From: Verrucomicrobia bacterium UBA1200
Lineage (GTDB): Bacteria > Verrucomicrobiota > Kiritimatiellia > RFP12 > UBA1067
DNA length: 16,122 nucleotides
Assembly (NCBI GenBank): GCA_002309765.1
Contig: DBXY01000055.1
Location: 52,194 to 68,315 of the forward strand
Reading direction: 5' to 3'
Shown: positions 8,148-14,763 of the stretch, in pieces
How positions within the stretch are numbered: position 1 is the first letter of the stretch
How the letters are laid out: each line of letters starts with the position of its first letter
The notes under the pieces: model-generated
What the model was told of the DNA's origin: nothing
Database searches by the model: none
The model's input: the letters and a program-made list of their open reading frames with translations, nothing else
Program-made: the position numbers and the translations under genes

Positions 8148-8915
8148 ATGTGCAAAAGCAGCAGAAAAACTTTAATGCAGGAAACCGATGCGGGCGAGAA
8201 TACCGAAATCGGGCGTATTGTGCTTGTCGGCACATACAAAGGTGACCAGTTGACGAAGTGGCGTGGCTGGTATAACTATCCCATATCCGACAAAGACAAG
8301 ATCAATCCCGAAGACTTTGCCAAGATCAACGAGTTGTGGCTTTTTCAGGGAACGAGTGGGCAGAAGACCTACAAGGCCGAATTCGTCGGCGTCAAAACAC
8401 GAGAGGAGTTAATCCGCGACTACGGCTATCCGGCCAAGGGCAAGGCTCACGGCGACAAGTATCTTCTCTTCAAAATCGAGTTCAAGTATCAACACAAGGG
8501 CGATATCCCCGAAGACGCGGAGCGCGTCATCATCCGCACGGCGGATTTTGCGACCGCGCCGAAGGTGCGCAAGCAGCTAAAGGCGTATCTTGAATCCCCC
8601 GACCGCAATGACCCCGACCTTGCAAAGCGGCTTCCTACCATCCTCACCAAGCTCCGCCCAGAGCAGTTGCGCGTGTGCGAACTCGCATATCAGATGTCGT
8701 TTTGTGAATTGCCTAATTGTGAAGATTTCAAGCCCGATGTTCCATTCCCTGCTCCAGAAAAAGGAAAGTTTACTTTCATTGATTTGTTTGCTGGAATAGG
8801 TGGCATACGTCTTGGGTATCAGTCTCTTGGAGGGAAGTGCGTGTTCTCGTCAGAATGGGATAAGGACGCAGCAAAAACATATTTCAGTAATTTTGGAGAA
8901 AGGAGAGTAGCATGA
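8148..8915 (+). pseudogene. Truncated C5-cytosine DNA methyltransferase with intact N-terminal domain
   Basis: 255-aa product. Residues about 15-190 form a compact domain (GRIVLVGTYKG, ELWLFQGTSG, YLLFKIEF, VIIRTADFATAPKVRKQL) that I believe precedes the methyltransferase in some restriction-modification proteins; a PUA/EVE-like reader fold is a guess. From about 209 a C5-cytosine methyltransferase begins: motif I IDLFAGIGGIRLG (D212) for S-adenosylmethionine binding and motif II SEWDKDAA (S235-D238). The domain then stops at NFGE (E251), followed by RRVA and TGA at 8913-8915. Motif IV (PCQ, with the catalytic Cys), VI (ENV), VIII, the target-recognition region and IX-X are all absent, so it cannot methylate DNA. 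The stop overlaps the next start as ATGA. The ATG at 8148 has a weak ribosome binding site; ATG 8184 or TTG 8142 are less attractive. It is either a deletion remnant or a reader protein retaining a fragment. Confidence 0.75.
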
Positions 8916-9688
8916 GTGAAATGACGATAGCAAACAAGAAATTAATGCTTGCTGGGCTTTATCTCTCAAAATTTGACACCAATAAGGAAGGTCTAAAAGC
9001 TCTTGGTTTCAAGACATTGCAAGAGGCTTATAATTCATTTGCGCTTGCTGTAGGCGGGAAACCGGCCTCCGTGAAGAATTATATGCAGGAGTTTGATCCT
9101 TATTTTCCAAACACACGGAAAGGATGGCACAAGCGAGAGATTCGCCAGACAAGACAGGATATTATGAATGAGTTTGGCGGATTGAACCTTGAAGAATTCT
9201 CGGAATTGGTAAGGGCACAATTCGCAGGAAATCTTGATGTCGATCCCATTGTTGGACGAACTGCTGTTGCAGCTGGAATAAAAGATGGAGACGAATCATC
9301 TTTCGCACGAAGGATGATAACAGGTCAGGCCGCAGAGAACTTTTTTGAGGAGAATTACCGTGACGTCCCGAAATTCACGGACTGTACAATTCAGCGCACT
9401 ACCGCATATGGATGCGGCTTTGACTTCAAACTGACGCCCCCGGCCGCCGATTTTCTTGCCGTAGAGGTCAAAGGGTTGCGCGCGCCTTCTGGGCAGATAC
9501 AATTGACCGAGAAGGAGTTCAAAATGGCGCAGTATCTTGCGTCTCGATTCTTCCTGTATGTTGTGACGGATTTTGCTCATACGCCTAAGCCCCGCCTCAT
9601 TGAGAATCCACTAGATGCGGGCATCGCATTTGAAGAACGCGCTGTAAAATCTGAACAGCGTGTATGGGTTGCGCAAATTGCAGCATAG
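8912..9688 (+). CDS. DUF3883-like PD-(D/E)XK restriction endonuclease candidate
   Basis: 258-aa protein, probably the nuclease partner of the disrupted methyltransferase. The C-terminal third shows a PD-(D/E)XK core resembling DUF3883: GCGFDF with D171, then FLAVEVKG with E185 and K187, then QIQLTEKEFKMAQYLASRFFLYVVTDF, the usual helix and strand after the active site. The N-terminal half (about residues 1-150) is mostly helical with no family I can name; it may recognise DNA. ATG 8912 is supported by AAGGAGA (8900-8906) and by the ATGA overlap with the upstream gene, which implies translational coupling. An active cognate endonuclease without its methyltransferase should be toxic, so it is inactive, controlled, or protected by a methylase elsewhere. 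Assignment as a nuclease is from motif pattern and context. Confidence 0.7.
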   Translation: MSEMTIANKKLMLAGLYLSKFDTNKEGLKALGFKTLQEAYNSFALAVGGKPASVKNYMQEFDPYFPNTRKGWHKREIRQTRQDIMNEFGGLNLEEFSELVRAQFAGNLDVDPIVGRTAVAAGIKDGDESSFARRMITGQAAENFFEENYRDVPKFTDCTIQRTTAYGCGFDFKLTPPAADFLAVEVKGLRAPSGQIQLTEKEFKMAQYLASRFFLYVVTDFAHTPKPRLIENPLDAGIAFEERAVKSEQRVWVAQIAA

Positions 9689-9697
9689 GAGTGGCAT

Positions 9698-9892
9698 ATG
9701 GAAAGAACATTTTTCATTGATGTATCAGAGACATACACCGCTCGCATAAAAGTTCAAGCGAATTCACCAGAAGAAGCAGAATTGATCGCAGACGAACTTG
9801 TTGGTGGTGGTAAAGTGAATGTTGCAAAGCTTGCTTTGGAAGGTGGTACTGGTGCGAATTATTCAAAGACTTGTGAGGTCTGCAAGATATGA
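9698..9892 (+). CDS. DpnD/PcfM-like small protein
   Basis: 64-aa protein. Its N-terminal pattern FFIDVSETYTARIKVQANSP followed by EEAELIADELV is a beta-beta-alpha layout like the DpnD/PcfM family, small proteins known from restriction-modification and conjugative loci and of no settled biochemical role. Two cysteines close together at the end (CEVC) are of interest. A ribosome binding site (AGGAG, 9687-9691) lies six bases before the ATG. The gap to the upstream nuclease gene is nine bases, and its stop overlaps the next start as ATGA, so it is part of the operon. The family call is by resemblance only; it could be an unrelated small accessory protein. Confidence 0.6.
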   Translation: MERTFFIDVSETYTARIKVQANSPEEAELIADELVGGGKVNVAKLALEGGTGANYSKTCEVCKI

Positions 9893-10446
9893 ATTGGACG
9901 CCATCCAATGTTCGGCTTGGTGATGTGGTTTACGAACAAACTGCATGGGGTGCGAAAACTGTTAAGAATGACCGTCCATTTGTTGCGCGTCATGTACGCC
10001 TTATCAGCGGACGGAATTCGCTCGACTATTCTTATGGCGAGAAGAACGTCCGCGACATGGACGTGGATGAAGTGGGCGAAAAGGTCCTTGGCATTTGGAA
10101 TGCGCGAGTCGCCGATGTCCGCAAAAAGTTTCTCCATGTGCGAACAGTCGTTCTGCTGAAAGGCGAAAACCTGACGGAGGTTTCAGTTTACGAAGAGGAA
10201 ACTTGCTTGTTTGATCCAAATAATTATTATTGGCAAGTTAATGATCGTGGCAACTTTGAAGGTTTTGAAAATGCTACTGGTGCTCATCGCTTCACTTGGC
10301 AACCTCATGGCTCTCAATTTACGATAGTCTCTGATGTCCCTGAAAAGCGGCTTAAACTGCGTATCAAGCGGCCAGAACGTGTCTCGCCAAATGCAGTGCT
10401 GAAGGATGTTGGCTTTGATCCGTCGTGGATTGAAATAGTTAACTAA
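9889..10446 (+). CDS. Unrecognised 185-aa protein in the restriction-like operon
   Basis: I do not recognise this family. The 185-aa product has no signal peptide or membrane segment. It is rich in charged and aromatic residues, with probable beta strands (VRTVVLLKG, EVSVYEEETC, FTIVSDV, LKLRIKRPERV) and one long helix (DVDEVGEKVLGIWNARVADV). No complete PD-(D/E)XK, HNH or GIY-YIG motif is visible. Its start overlaps the preceding stop (ATGA, 9889-9892) and there is no separate ribosome binding site, so translation is probably coupled to the DpnD/PcfM-like gene. It ends one base before the RadC-like gene. A cytoplasmic accessory or specificity component of the neighbouring nuclease system is a contextual inference. 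Confidence 0.75.
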   Translation: MNWTPSNVRLGDVVYEQTAWGAKTVKNDRPFVARHVRLISGRNSLDYSYGEKNVRDMDVDEVGEKVLGIWNARVADVRKKFLHVRTVVLLKGENLTEVSVYEEETCLFDPNNYYWQVNDRGNFEGFENATGAHRFTWQPHGSQFTIVSDVPEKRLKLRIKRPERVSPNAVLKDVGFDPSWIEIVN

Positions 10447-10447
10447 T

Positions 10448-10867
10448 ATGAAGACTGATGATTCATTTGTCCGCGTCGAATCTGCCGCGCAGGGTGCCGC
10501 GATAATTCGTGCGGCGTTGCCGAAGGTACAGAAGGAAGAACGCGTGTTCGTTCTTCCTCTCGACGCGAACGGCAAGATGCTTGCAAAGCCAATTCTCGTG
10601 TCGGTCGGACACGAGGACGGCACAACAACTATTGACGCAGGTGCAATTTTCCGCGAGGCGTTGAAGGAGGGAGCGGAGGAGATCATCGTCGCCCACAACC
10701 ATCCGTCCGGCGACCTCACGCCAAGCAAGGCGGACATAGCTGCGACTGCGAAGCTACGCGAAGCGGGCGACCTTCTTTGCGTTCCAATTCTCGATCACAT
10801 CATACTTGGTGCATCGAATCCCGTCAATAGTTTTGATTTCATTTCTCTTGTGGAGACCTTACCATGA
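10448..10867 (+). CDS. Stand-alone RadC-type JAB/MPN domain protein
   Basis: 139-aa protein made of little more than a RadC-like JAB/MPN metalloprotease-fold domain. The metal-binding signature is clear: H83-N-H85-P-S-G-D-L-T-P-S93-K-A-D96, followed by LREAGDLLCVPILDHIILG. Chromosomal RadC proteins carry an N-terminal helix-hairpin-helix region, which is missing here; this short form resembles copies found on mobile and defence loci. The biochemical role of RadC is not established; relatives of the fold are isopeptidases. The start is one base after the upstream stop, and its TGA overlaps the next ATG (10864-10867), so it is firmly inside the operon. The short form looks natural and not truncated. 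Confidence 0.85.
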   Translation: MKTDDSFVRVESAAQGAAIIRAALPKVQKEERVFVLPLDANGKMLAKPILVSVGHEDGTTTIDAGAIFREALKEGAEEIIVAHNHPSGDLTPSKADIAATAKLREAGDLLCVPILDHIILGASNPVNSFDFISLVETLP

Positions 10868-11019
10868 TAATGATCGTCCCCCTTCAGGACTTCACCGCGT
10901 CGTCCGACATTGACTGGTCGAAGCCGATTCCCGACATCGACCGGCAGCTCTACGCAAAGTACGGCCTCACCGAATCCGAGCAGAAGTTCATCGAATCCAT
11001 GATCAAGCCGATGGAGTGA
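10864..11019 (+). CDS. 51-aa protein resembling the C-terminal tail of R-M methylases
   Basis: A 51-codon reading frame, ATG 10864 to TGA 11017-11019, starts within the ATGA overlap with the RadC-like gene. Its product includes VPLQDFTASSDIDWSKPI and later RQLYAKYGLTESEQKFIESM, closing with IKPME. This pattern, IDxQLYxKYGLxxxExxFIESxIKPM, resembles the extreme C-terminus of large restriction-modification methylases and helicase-methylase fusions in gut bacteria, as I recall them. It is therefore either the tail left by deletion of such a gene or a small stand-alone gene sharing that tail. Codon use looks coding and the tight coupling argues that it is translated. It is the last gene before an AT-rich gap. 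Confidence 0.6.
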   Translation: MIMIVPLQDFTASSDIDWSKPIPDIDRQLYAKYGLTESEQKFIESMIKPME

Positions 11020-11088
11020 AAATGGTTGGCTTAAGAACCGTTGATTTATATGATATTATTCCGAATATGGACGAATTAAAAAAATCTA

Positions 11089-11118
11089 TTGCAATACTAG
11101 TCCATGTTATGATACGAT
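11089..11118 (+). promoter_or_regulatory. Candidate sigma70-type promoter for the ATPase-protease pair
   Basis: TTGCAA (11089-11094) and TACGAT (11113-11118) are 18 bases apart. An overlapping TATGAT at 11108-11113 is closer to the -10 consensus but is only 13 bases from the -35. The elements lie in the AT-rich 132-base gap (11020-11151). A 6-base inverted repeat, ATGGAC (11067-11072) and GTCCAT (11100-11105), brackets the -35. The -35 matches that of the promoter at 8008. Confidence 0.4.
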
Positions 11119-11151
11119 ATTGACCCGAAAAAACAAGGAGAAATAAGGATT

Positions 11152-12279
11152 ATGGACGATTTTCAGAAAGTCTGTGATTGTTTAGTCCGCTTGGCACGAC
11201 TGATTGTCGGGGGCAAGACGGCCGATGCTGTTCGGTTTCTGCAGCGGATGGCTTATGCTAACAGAAACTCCGATGCTCTTGTTTGGATTGAGTTGAACAA
11301 CTTGACGAAACCACTTTCGTCAAGTGGAGAAAACAGGTCTTGGGACCACATAGCGCGCACTTCTGACAATCCCTTCGAACCACGTGATATAGACACGCAG
11401 TTTGATTTGTTGGCAAAGGATATTCCTCCAATTGTTCTTGATACCAATCCGATCTTTGAAGCGGGTATACGTGAAGCGCTAGACATGGTGATAAAAGAAC
11501 ATCAGCGGGCGAAAGACATTCTTCAGGCGGGACTTACGATTTCAAACAAATTGATATTCTGCGGCCCACCTGGTGTTGGGAAAACACTTGCGGCCAAATG
11601 GCTGGCGAATCGATTGAATCTTCCTCTATACACATTGAATCTCGCAGCAGTGATGAGCAGTTATCTTGGAAAGACTGGCAACAATGTTCAACGTGTGTTT
11701 CAATTTGTTTCACAACATCCCTGCATCCTTCTTCTGGATGAATTTGATGCAATTGCAAAGAAACGCGGCGATGACACAGACGTAGGGGAGTTGAAGCGGC
11801 TGGTCACAGTATTGTTACAAGAATTTGACAGGTTTTCGCAATCAAGCAAGCTAATTGCAGCGACAAACCACCCGACATTGCTTGATCCCGCCGTGTGGCG
11901 ACGATTTGACGTCTCAATCGAGTTTCCAATGCCAGATGAGCCGCAAGCGGTAGAGGCCATAAAGTCTTTTTTTGACACGGATGCCATAGTCGCCGAACCC
12001 TACTTTGATGCACTTACAGTATCTATGGCAGGGATGTCGTTTAGTGACATCAAGAGAACCATTTCTCATGTCCGCAAGCAATCAATGGTTGATGGAAAGC
12101 CCATTGAGACATGCATTGTTGAATGGCTTGTCGGCCGTTGTGGTGTGCTTGGGAAACCAGCTCGCAAGCGACTTTCGACTTTGTTGATGGAAAAGGGTTA
12201 CAGTCAGCGAGAAGTGGCCAGTTGGACAGGTTTGAGCAGAGACACAATTCGCAAAGCAAGAAAAGGAGGTGCGTCATGA
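11152..12279 (+). CDS. ietA: IetA-like AAA+ ATPase with C-terminal helix-turn-helix
   Basis: 375-aa AAA+ ATPase of the FtsH/spastin-like type, forming a two-gene unit with the subtilisin-like protease that follows. That pairing is the layout of IetAS, a defence system reported to protect against phage. Residues 1-100 are helical and unassigned. Walker A is GPPGVGKT at 138-145, and Walker B is ILLLDEFDA with D196-E197. Sensor and arginine-finger regions are visible (AATNHPTLLDPAVWRRFD). The last 30 residues (GYSQREVASWTGLSRDTIRKARKGG) look like a helix-turn-helix, suggesting DNA binding or autoregulation. The start has AAGGAG at 11135-11140. Its TGA overlaps the protease ATG (12276-12279). It presumably senses infection and drives or gates the protease, which is inference. 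The symbol rests on architecture and gene pairing, not on a search. Confidence 0.8.
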   Translation: MDDFQKVCDCLVRLARLIVGGKTADAVRFLQRMAYANRNSDALVWIELNNLTKPLSSSGENRSWDHIARTSDNPFEPRDIDTQFDLLAKDIPPIVLDTNPIFEAGIREALDMVIKEHQRAKDILQAGLTISNKLIFCGPPGVGKTLAAKWLANRLNLPLYTLNLAAVMSSYLGKTGNNVQRVFQFVSQHPCILLLDEFDAIAKKRGDDTDVGELKRLVTVLLQEFDRFSQSSKLIAATNHPTLLDPAVWRRFDVSIEFPMPDEPQAVEAIKSFFDTDAIVAEPYFDALTVSMAGMSFSDIKRTISHVRKQSMVDGKPIETCIVEWLVGRCGVLGKPARKRLSTLLMEKGYSQREVASWTGLSRDTIRKARKGGAS

Positions 12280-14477
12280 GTAAGCGGAATTTGATGCTTG
12301 GATACGGAGAAAACCTTGTTTCCGATCTGCCAAGTCCAGCAGGACATCGTAGCGAGAAAAACCATCCGTATACTGACAGGGACGAGGTATATGACCGACT
12401 CTGTCCTGAAATGAGTGAGGCGGTTGACTATGTATCGAGCCTTGACGACATTTACTGCCCTGATGACAATGCGGTTTTTAGAATGGATCTTCATCCTGCG
12501 TATCTTGCGAAGAGTTTTTTTCCGGGATCATTATTCGCACAGTTTGGTTTGAGAGTTGTCGGAAGCCGATTTGAAGAGCTTGTTCCAAAGAAAGCGTTAC
12601 AAGATCTCGAAGGCGTTACAGTAAAGACTCTAGAACTTTATGTCGCAGGGCCCAGAGCGCAGATTAGGGCCTTGACAAATCACTTGAAGGATGACGATCT
12701 ATTTGAGTCCATCAGAAAAATCGAGAGAATTCGTGCCTTCTCTCCGCATGAGCGCATCATAGGTGATCTCGACTCGCTAACTAACGCTCGAGTATTTGAA
12801 TTAGTGCTGCATTCTGATCGGTATGACGATTCCATCGTAAGTGCCTTTGACAATCTTTCAAAGAGATTTGGCGCGAAGCCGCTTTTGAAAAAGCGAATTC
12901 AAACTTCAGGCTTATGTTTTCTTCCTTTGCTTGTGGAATCCGCTGATGTTCTTGACGCACTTGAGCCTTTCTCCTTTTTACGTCTAGTTCGAAAAATGCC
13001 TCGTCTTCGGGGTATTTCGCGCGAGATGTCAGGCGATGCAGTGCCTATAGATTGTCTGCAATTGCCGCCATGTACTTCTTTGAAAAGAAATGTGGCGGTG
13101 TTTGATGTCGGATGTGATGTTTCCCCAAGTTTGAACGGGTGGATTAGAGGGTATAACCTTTCGAACAGGTTGCCTGTACCAGTTCTTCACGGGACAATGG
13201 TGAATTCGGCTCTGTTATTTGGCCCTGCCAAACAGGGACAGACTCTTGAACCAATCTGCCCCATCGATTCATATCAAGTAATCGATCCGAATGATTCGTC
13301 AAACGAATTTGAGTTGTACGAAGCATTGGAACGCATCTGCCAAATTCTTGATACTCATGATTATGAATTTGTGAATCTTAGCATCGGTCCTGATTTGCCG
13401 ATTACCGATAACGAAGTTCATGCATGGACTGCCAAACTTGATGAAAAATTGGCATCTGGGCAAGTGTTGATGTCGGTTGCAGTGGGCAATAACGGCGAGA
13501 TGGACGAAGATTCGGGAAATGCCAGAATTGAAGTTCCTGGAGATTCGGTGAATGCATTGTGTGTTGGGGCGTCGACTGATTCTGGCGATTCCGGAAACTG
13601 GGATAAAGCATCATACAGTGCAATCGGTCCTGGAAGAATGCCTGGACTACGCAAGCCAGATGTCTTAGATTTTGGCGGGTGTGAAGATAATCCCTTTGGC
13701 ATAATCGATCATATACACAATCGATTGATGTTTCAGATGGGAACAAGTTTTGCCGCTCCAAATGCATTGCGGAAATGTGTCGCCCTTCGGCTTAGGTACC
13801 CGGAACTTAGACCTCTGGCAATAAAGGCAATCGTGATACATTCGGCAATCAATCATGGGGAAGATCATTTGTATAAGAAACATGGATATGGTGCTTTACC
13901 ATCAGATTTGGACAGATTTGTTGTTTGTGCGGATAATGAAATGACCGTTGTTTATCAAGGACGCTTGGAACCTAGGAAGTATGTAAAGGCTTTGATCCCT
14001 GTTCCTGAAGAGTTAACGGGGAAAATTACCATCAAAGCTACGTTATGTTATGCCACGAACATTGACTCTGAAACACCTGGAAACTATACACGAAGTGCCA
14101 TTGAGATCAAACTGCGTCCAGATTTTTCAAAAATGACAGGTGATGTCAATCGCCCTAAATCAAAAACGTTCATTACCAGTTCACAGTATTCATCAGAGGC
14201 CAATTTACGTGAATATGGAAAATGGGAGACAGTAATGCAGGGCGAGATAACATTAATTGCTGATAGAAGTATTGAGCAACCATTCTTTGAAATGCATTAT
14301 ATAGCAAGAGAAGGGGTCGATTACAATTGTGTGGCTGGGCAGATACCGTATGCGCTTGTTCTTACGGTGAAAGCTCCTAAAACACCAAACTTGTACGAAA
14401 GTGTCCGGACACAGTTCCAAGACAAGATTCGGCCCTTGGTTGAAGTTGGCTTGCCCGTCGAAGTTCGTGGTTTATGA
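12276..14477 (+). CDS. ietS: IetS-like subtilisin-family (S8) serine protease
   Basis: 733-aa subtilase with the full catalytic set: Asp277 in AVFDVG, His305 in LHGTMVN, Ser491 in GTSFAAP, and oxyanion-hole Asn405 in AVGNNGE. There is no signal peptide, so it acts in the cytoplasm, unlike typical exported subtilisins. About 265 residues precede the catalytic Asp and about 240 follow the catalytic Ser; neither part matches a domain I can name, and the front part could restrain activity or bind the ATPase. The ATG is preceded by AAAGGAGG (12262-12269) and overlaps the ATPase stop as ATGA, so the two proteins are made together. In the IetAS model the ATPase controls the protease during phage infection; the cleaved target is unknown. 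Codon use is more AT-rich than in region 1. Confidence 0.85.
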   Translation: MSKRNLMLGYGENLVSDLPSPAGHRSEKNHPYTDRDEVYDRLCPEMSEAVDYVSSLDDIYCPDDNAVFRMDLHPAYLAKSFFPGSLFAQFGLRVVGSRFEELVPKKALQDLEGVTVKTLELYVAGPRAQIRALTNHLKDDDLFESIRKIERIRAFSPHERIIGDLDSLTNARVFELVLHSDRYDDSIVSAFDNLSKRFGAKPLLKKRIQTSGLCFLPLLVESADVLDALEPFSFLRLVRKMPRLRGISREMSGDAVPIDCLQLPPCTSLKRNVAVFDVGCDVSPSLNGWIRGYNLSNRLPVPVLHGTMVNSALLFGPAKQGQTLEPICPIDSYQVIDPNDSSNEFELYEALERICQILDTHDYEFVNLSIGPDLPITDNEVHAWTAKLDEKLASGQVLMSVAVGNNGEMDEDSGNARIEVPGDSVNALCVGASTDSGDSGNWDKASYSAIGPGRMPGLRKPDVLDFGGCEDNPFGIIDHIHNRLMFQMGTSFAAPNALRKCVALRLRYPELRPLAIKAIVIHSAINHGEDHLYKKHGYGALPSDLDRFVVCADNEMTVVYQGRLEPRKYVKALIPVPEELTGKITIKATLCYATNIDSETPGNYTRSAIEIKLRPDFSKMTGDVNRPKSKTFITSSQYSSEANLREYGKWETVMQGEITLIADRSIEQPFFEMHYIAREGVDYNCVAGQIPYALVLTVKAPKTPNLYESVRTQFQDKIRPLVEVGLPVEVRGL

Positions 14478-14555
14478 AATTGTTGATATGAATGTTGATT
14501 CACAAGAATGGAGCCGCAATGTGTCTTGTGATGGAATTCATCCAATAGCGTGACG

Positions 14556-14762
14556 ATGCCACACCGCACCCCACCACCCGAATCCTCGCAATCCATCCCT
14601 GAAATGGTGGATGAACTGACACGTCAGGAGATTGCCACGTGGTACAAGGAAGGCAAGCTTACGCCCCATGGAAGGCAGTTGGCGAAGCTTTTGGACCGGG
14701 CCTTTCCGGTGGAGAAGGTGGACGAATGGGGCTTTTTGCTCACATCGTTACAAGGAGTTTGA
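14556..14762 (+). CDS. Truncated copy of an unknown small gene (first repeat copy)
   Basis: Product of 68 aa whose first ~63 residues match the start of the gene at 15911: both share IPEMVDELTRQEIATWYK, then KLTPHGR, then LDRAFP, then EKVD and WGFLLT. This copy then diverges to SLQGV and a stop at 14760-14762, while the other continues as RKEREAI past the window end. There is no good ribosome binding site before ATG 14556 (GTG 14550 is also in frame), so it may be a broken duplicate. The divergence point falls just upstream of the AAGGAG that serves the nuclease gene at 14764. I do not recognise the family; the sequence looks like a small helical protein or the N-terminal part of a larger one. 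Confidence 0.55.
   Translation: MPHRTPPPESSQSIPEMVDELTRQEIATWYKEGKLTPHGRQLAKLLDRAFPVEKVDEWGFLLTSLQGV
14577..14744 (+). repeat. Direct repeat, copy 1, upstream of the DUF1016 gene
   Basis: 168 bases alignable without gaps to 15932-16099. I counted 24 mismatches (about 86% identity) and 7 amino-acid changes in 56 codons. Most changes are synonymous, so the copies have evolved under protein-level constraint since duplication. Confidence 0.85.
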
Positions 14763-14763
14763 C

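Noticed and set aside
11022..11123. 33-codon reading frame between the 51-aa gene and the ATPase
   Set aside because: It overlaps the candidate promoter, is AT-rich without coding pattern, and has no family likeness.
14478..14555. Weak inverted repeat (CACAAG and CTTGTG) after the protease stop, considered as a terminator
   Set aside because: Only 6-bp arms, a long loop and no T-run.
14632..14763. 44-codon upstream extension of the DUF1016 frame
   Set aside because: It overlaps the small repeat gene in another frame and has arginine/tryptophan-rich shadow composition; the ATG at 14764 has a good ribosome binding site.
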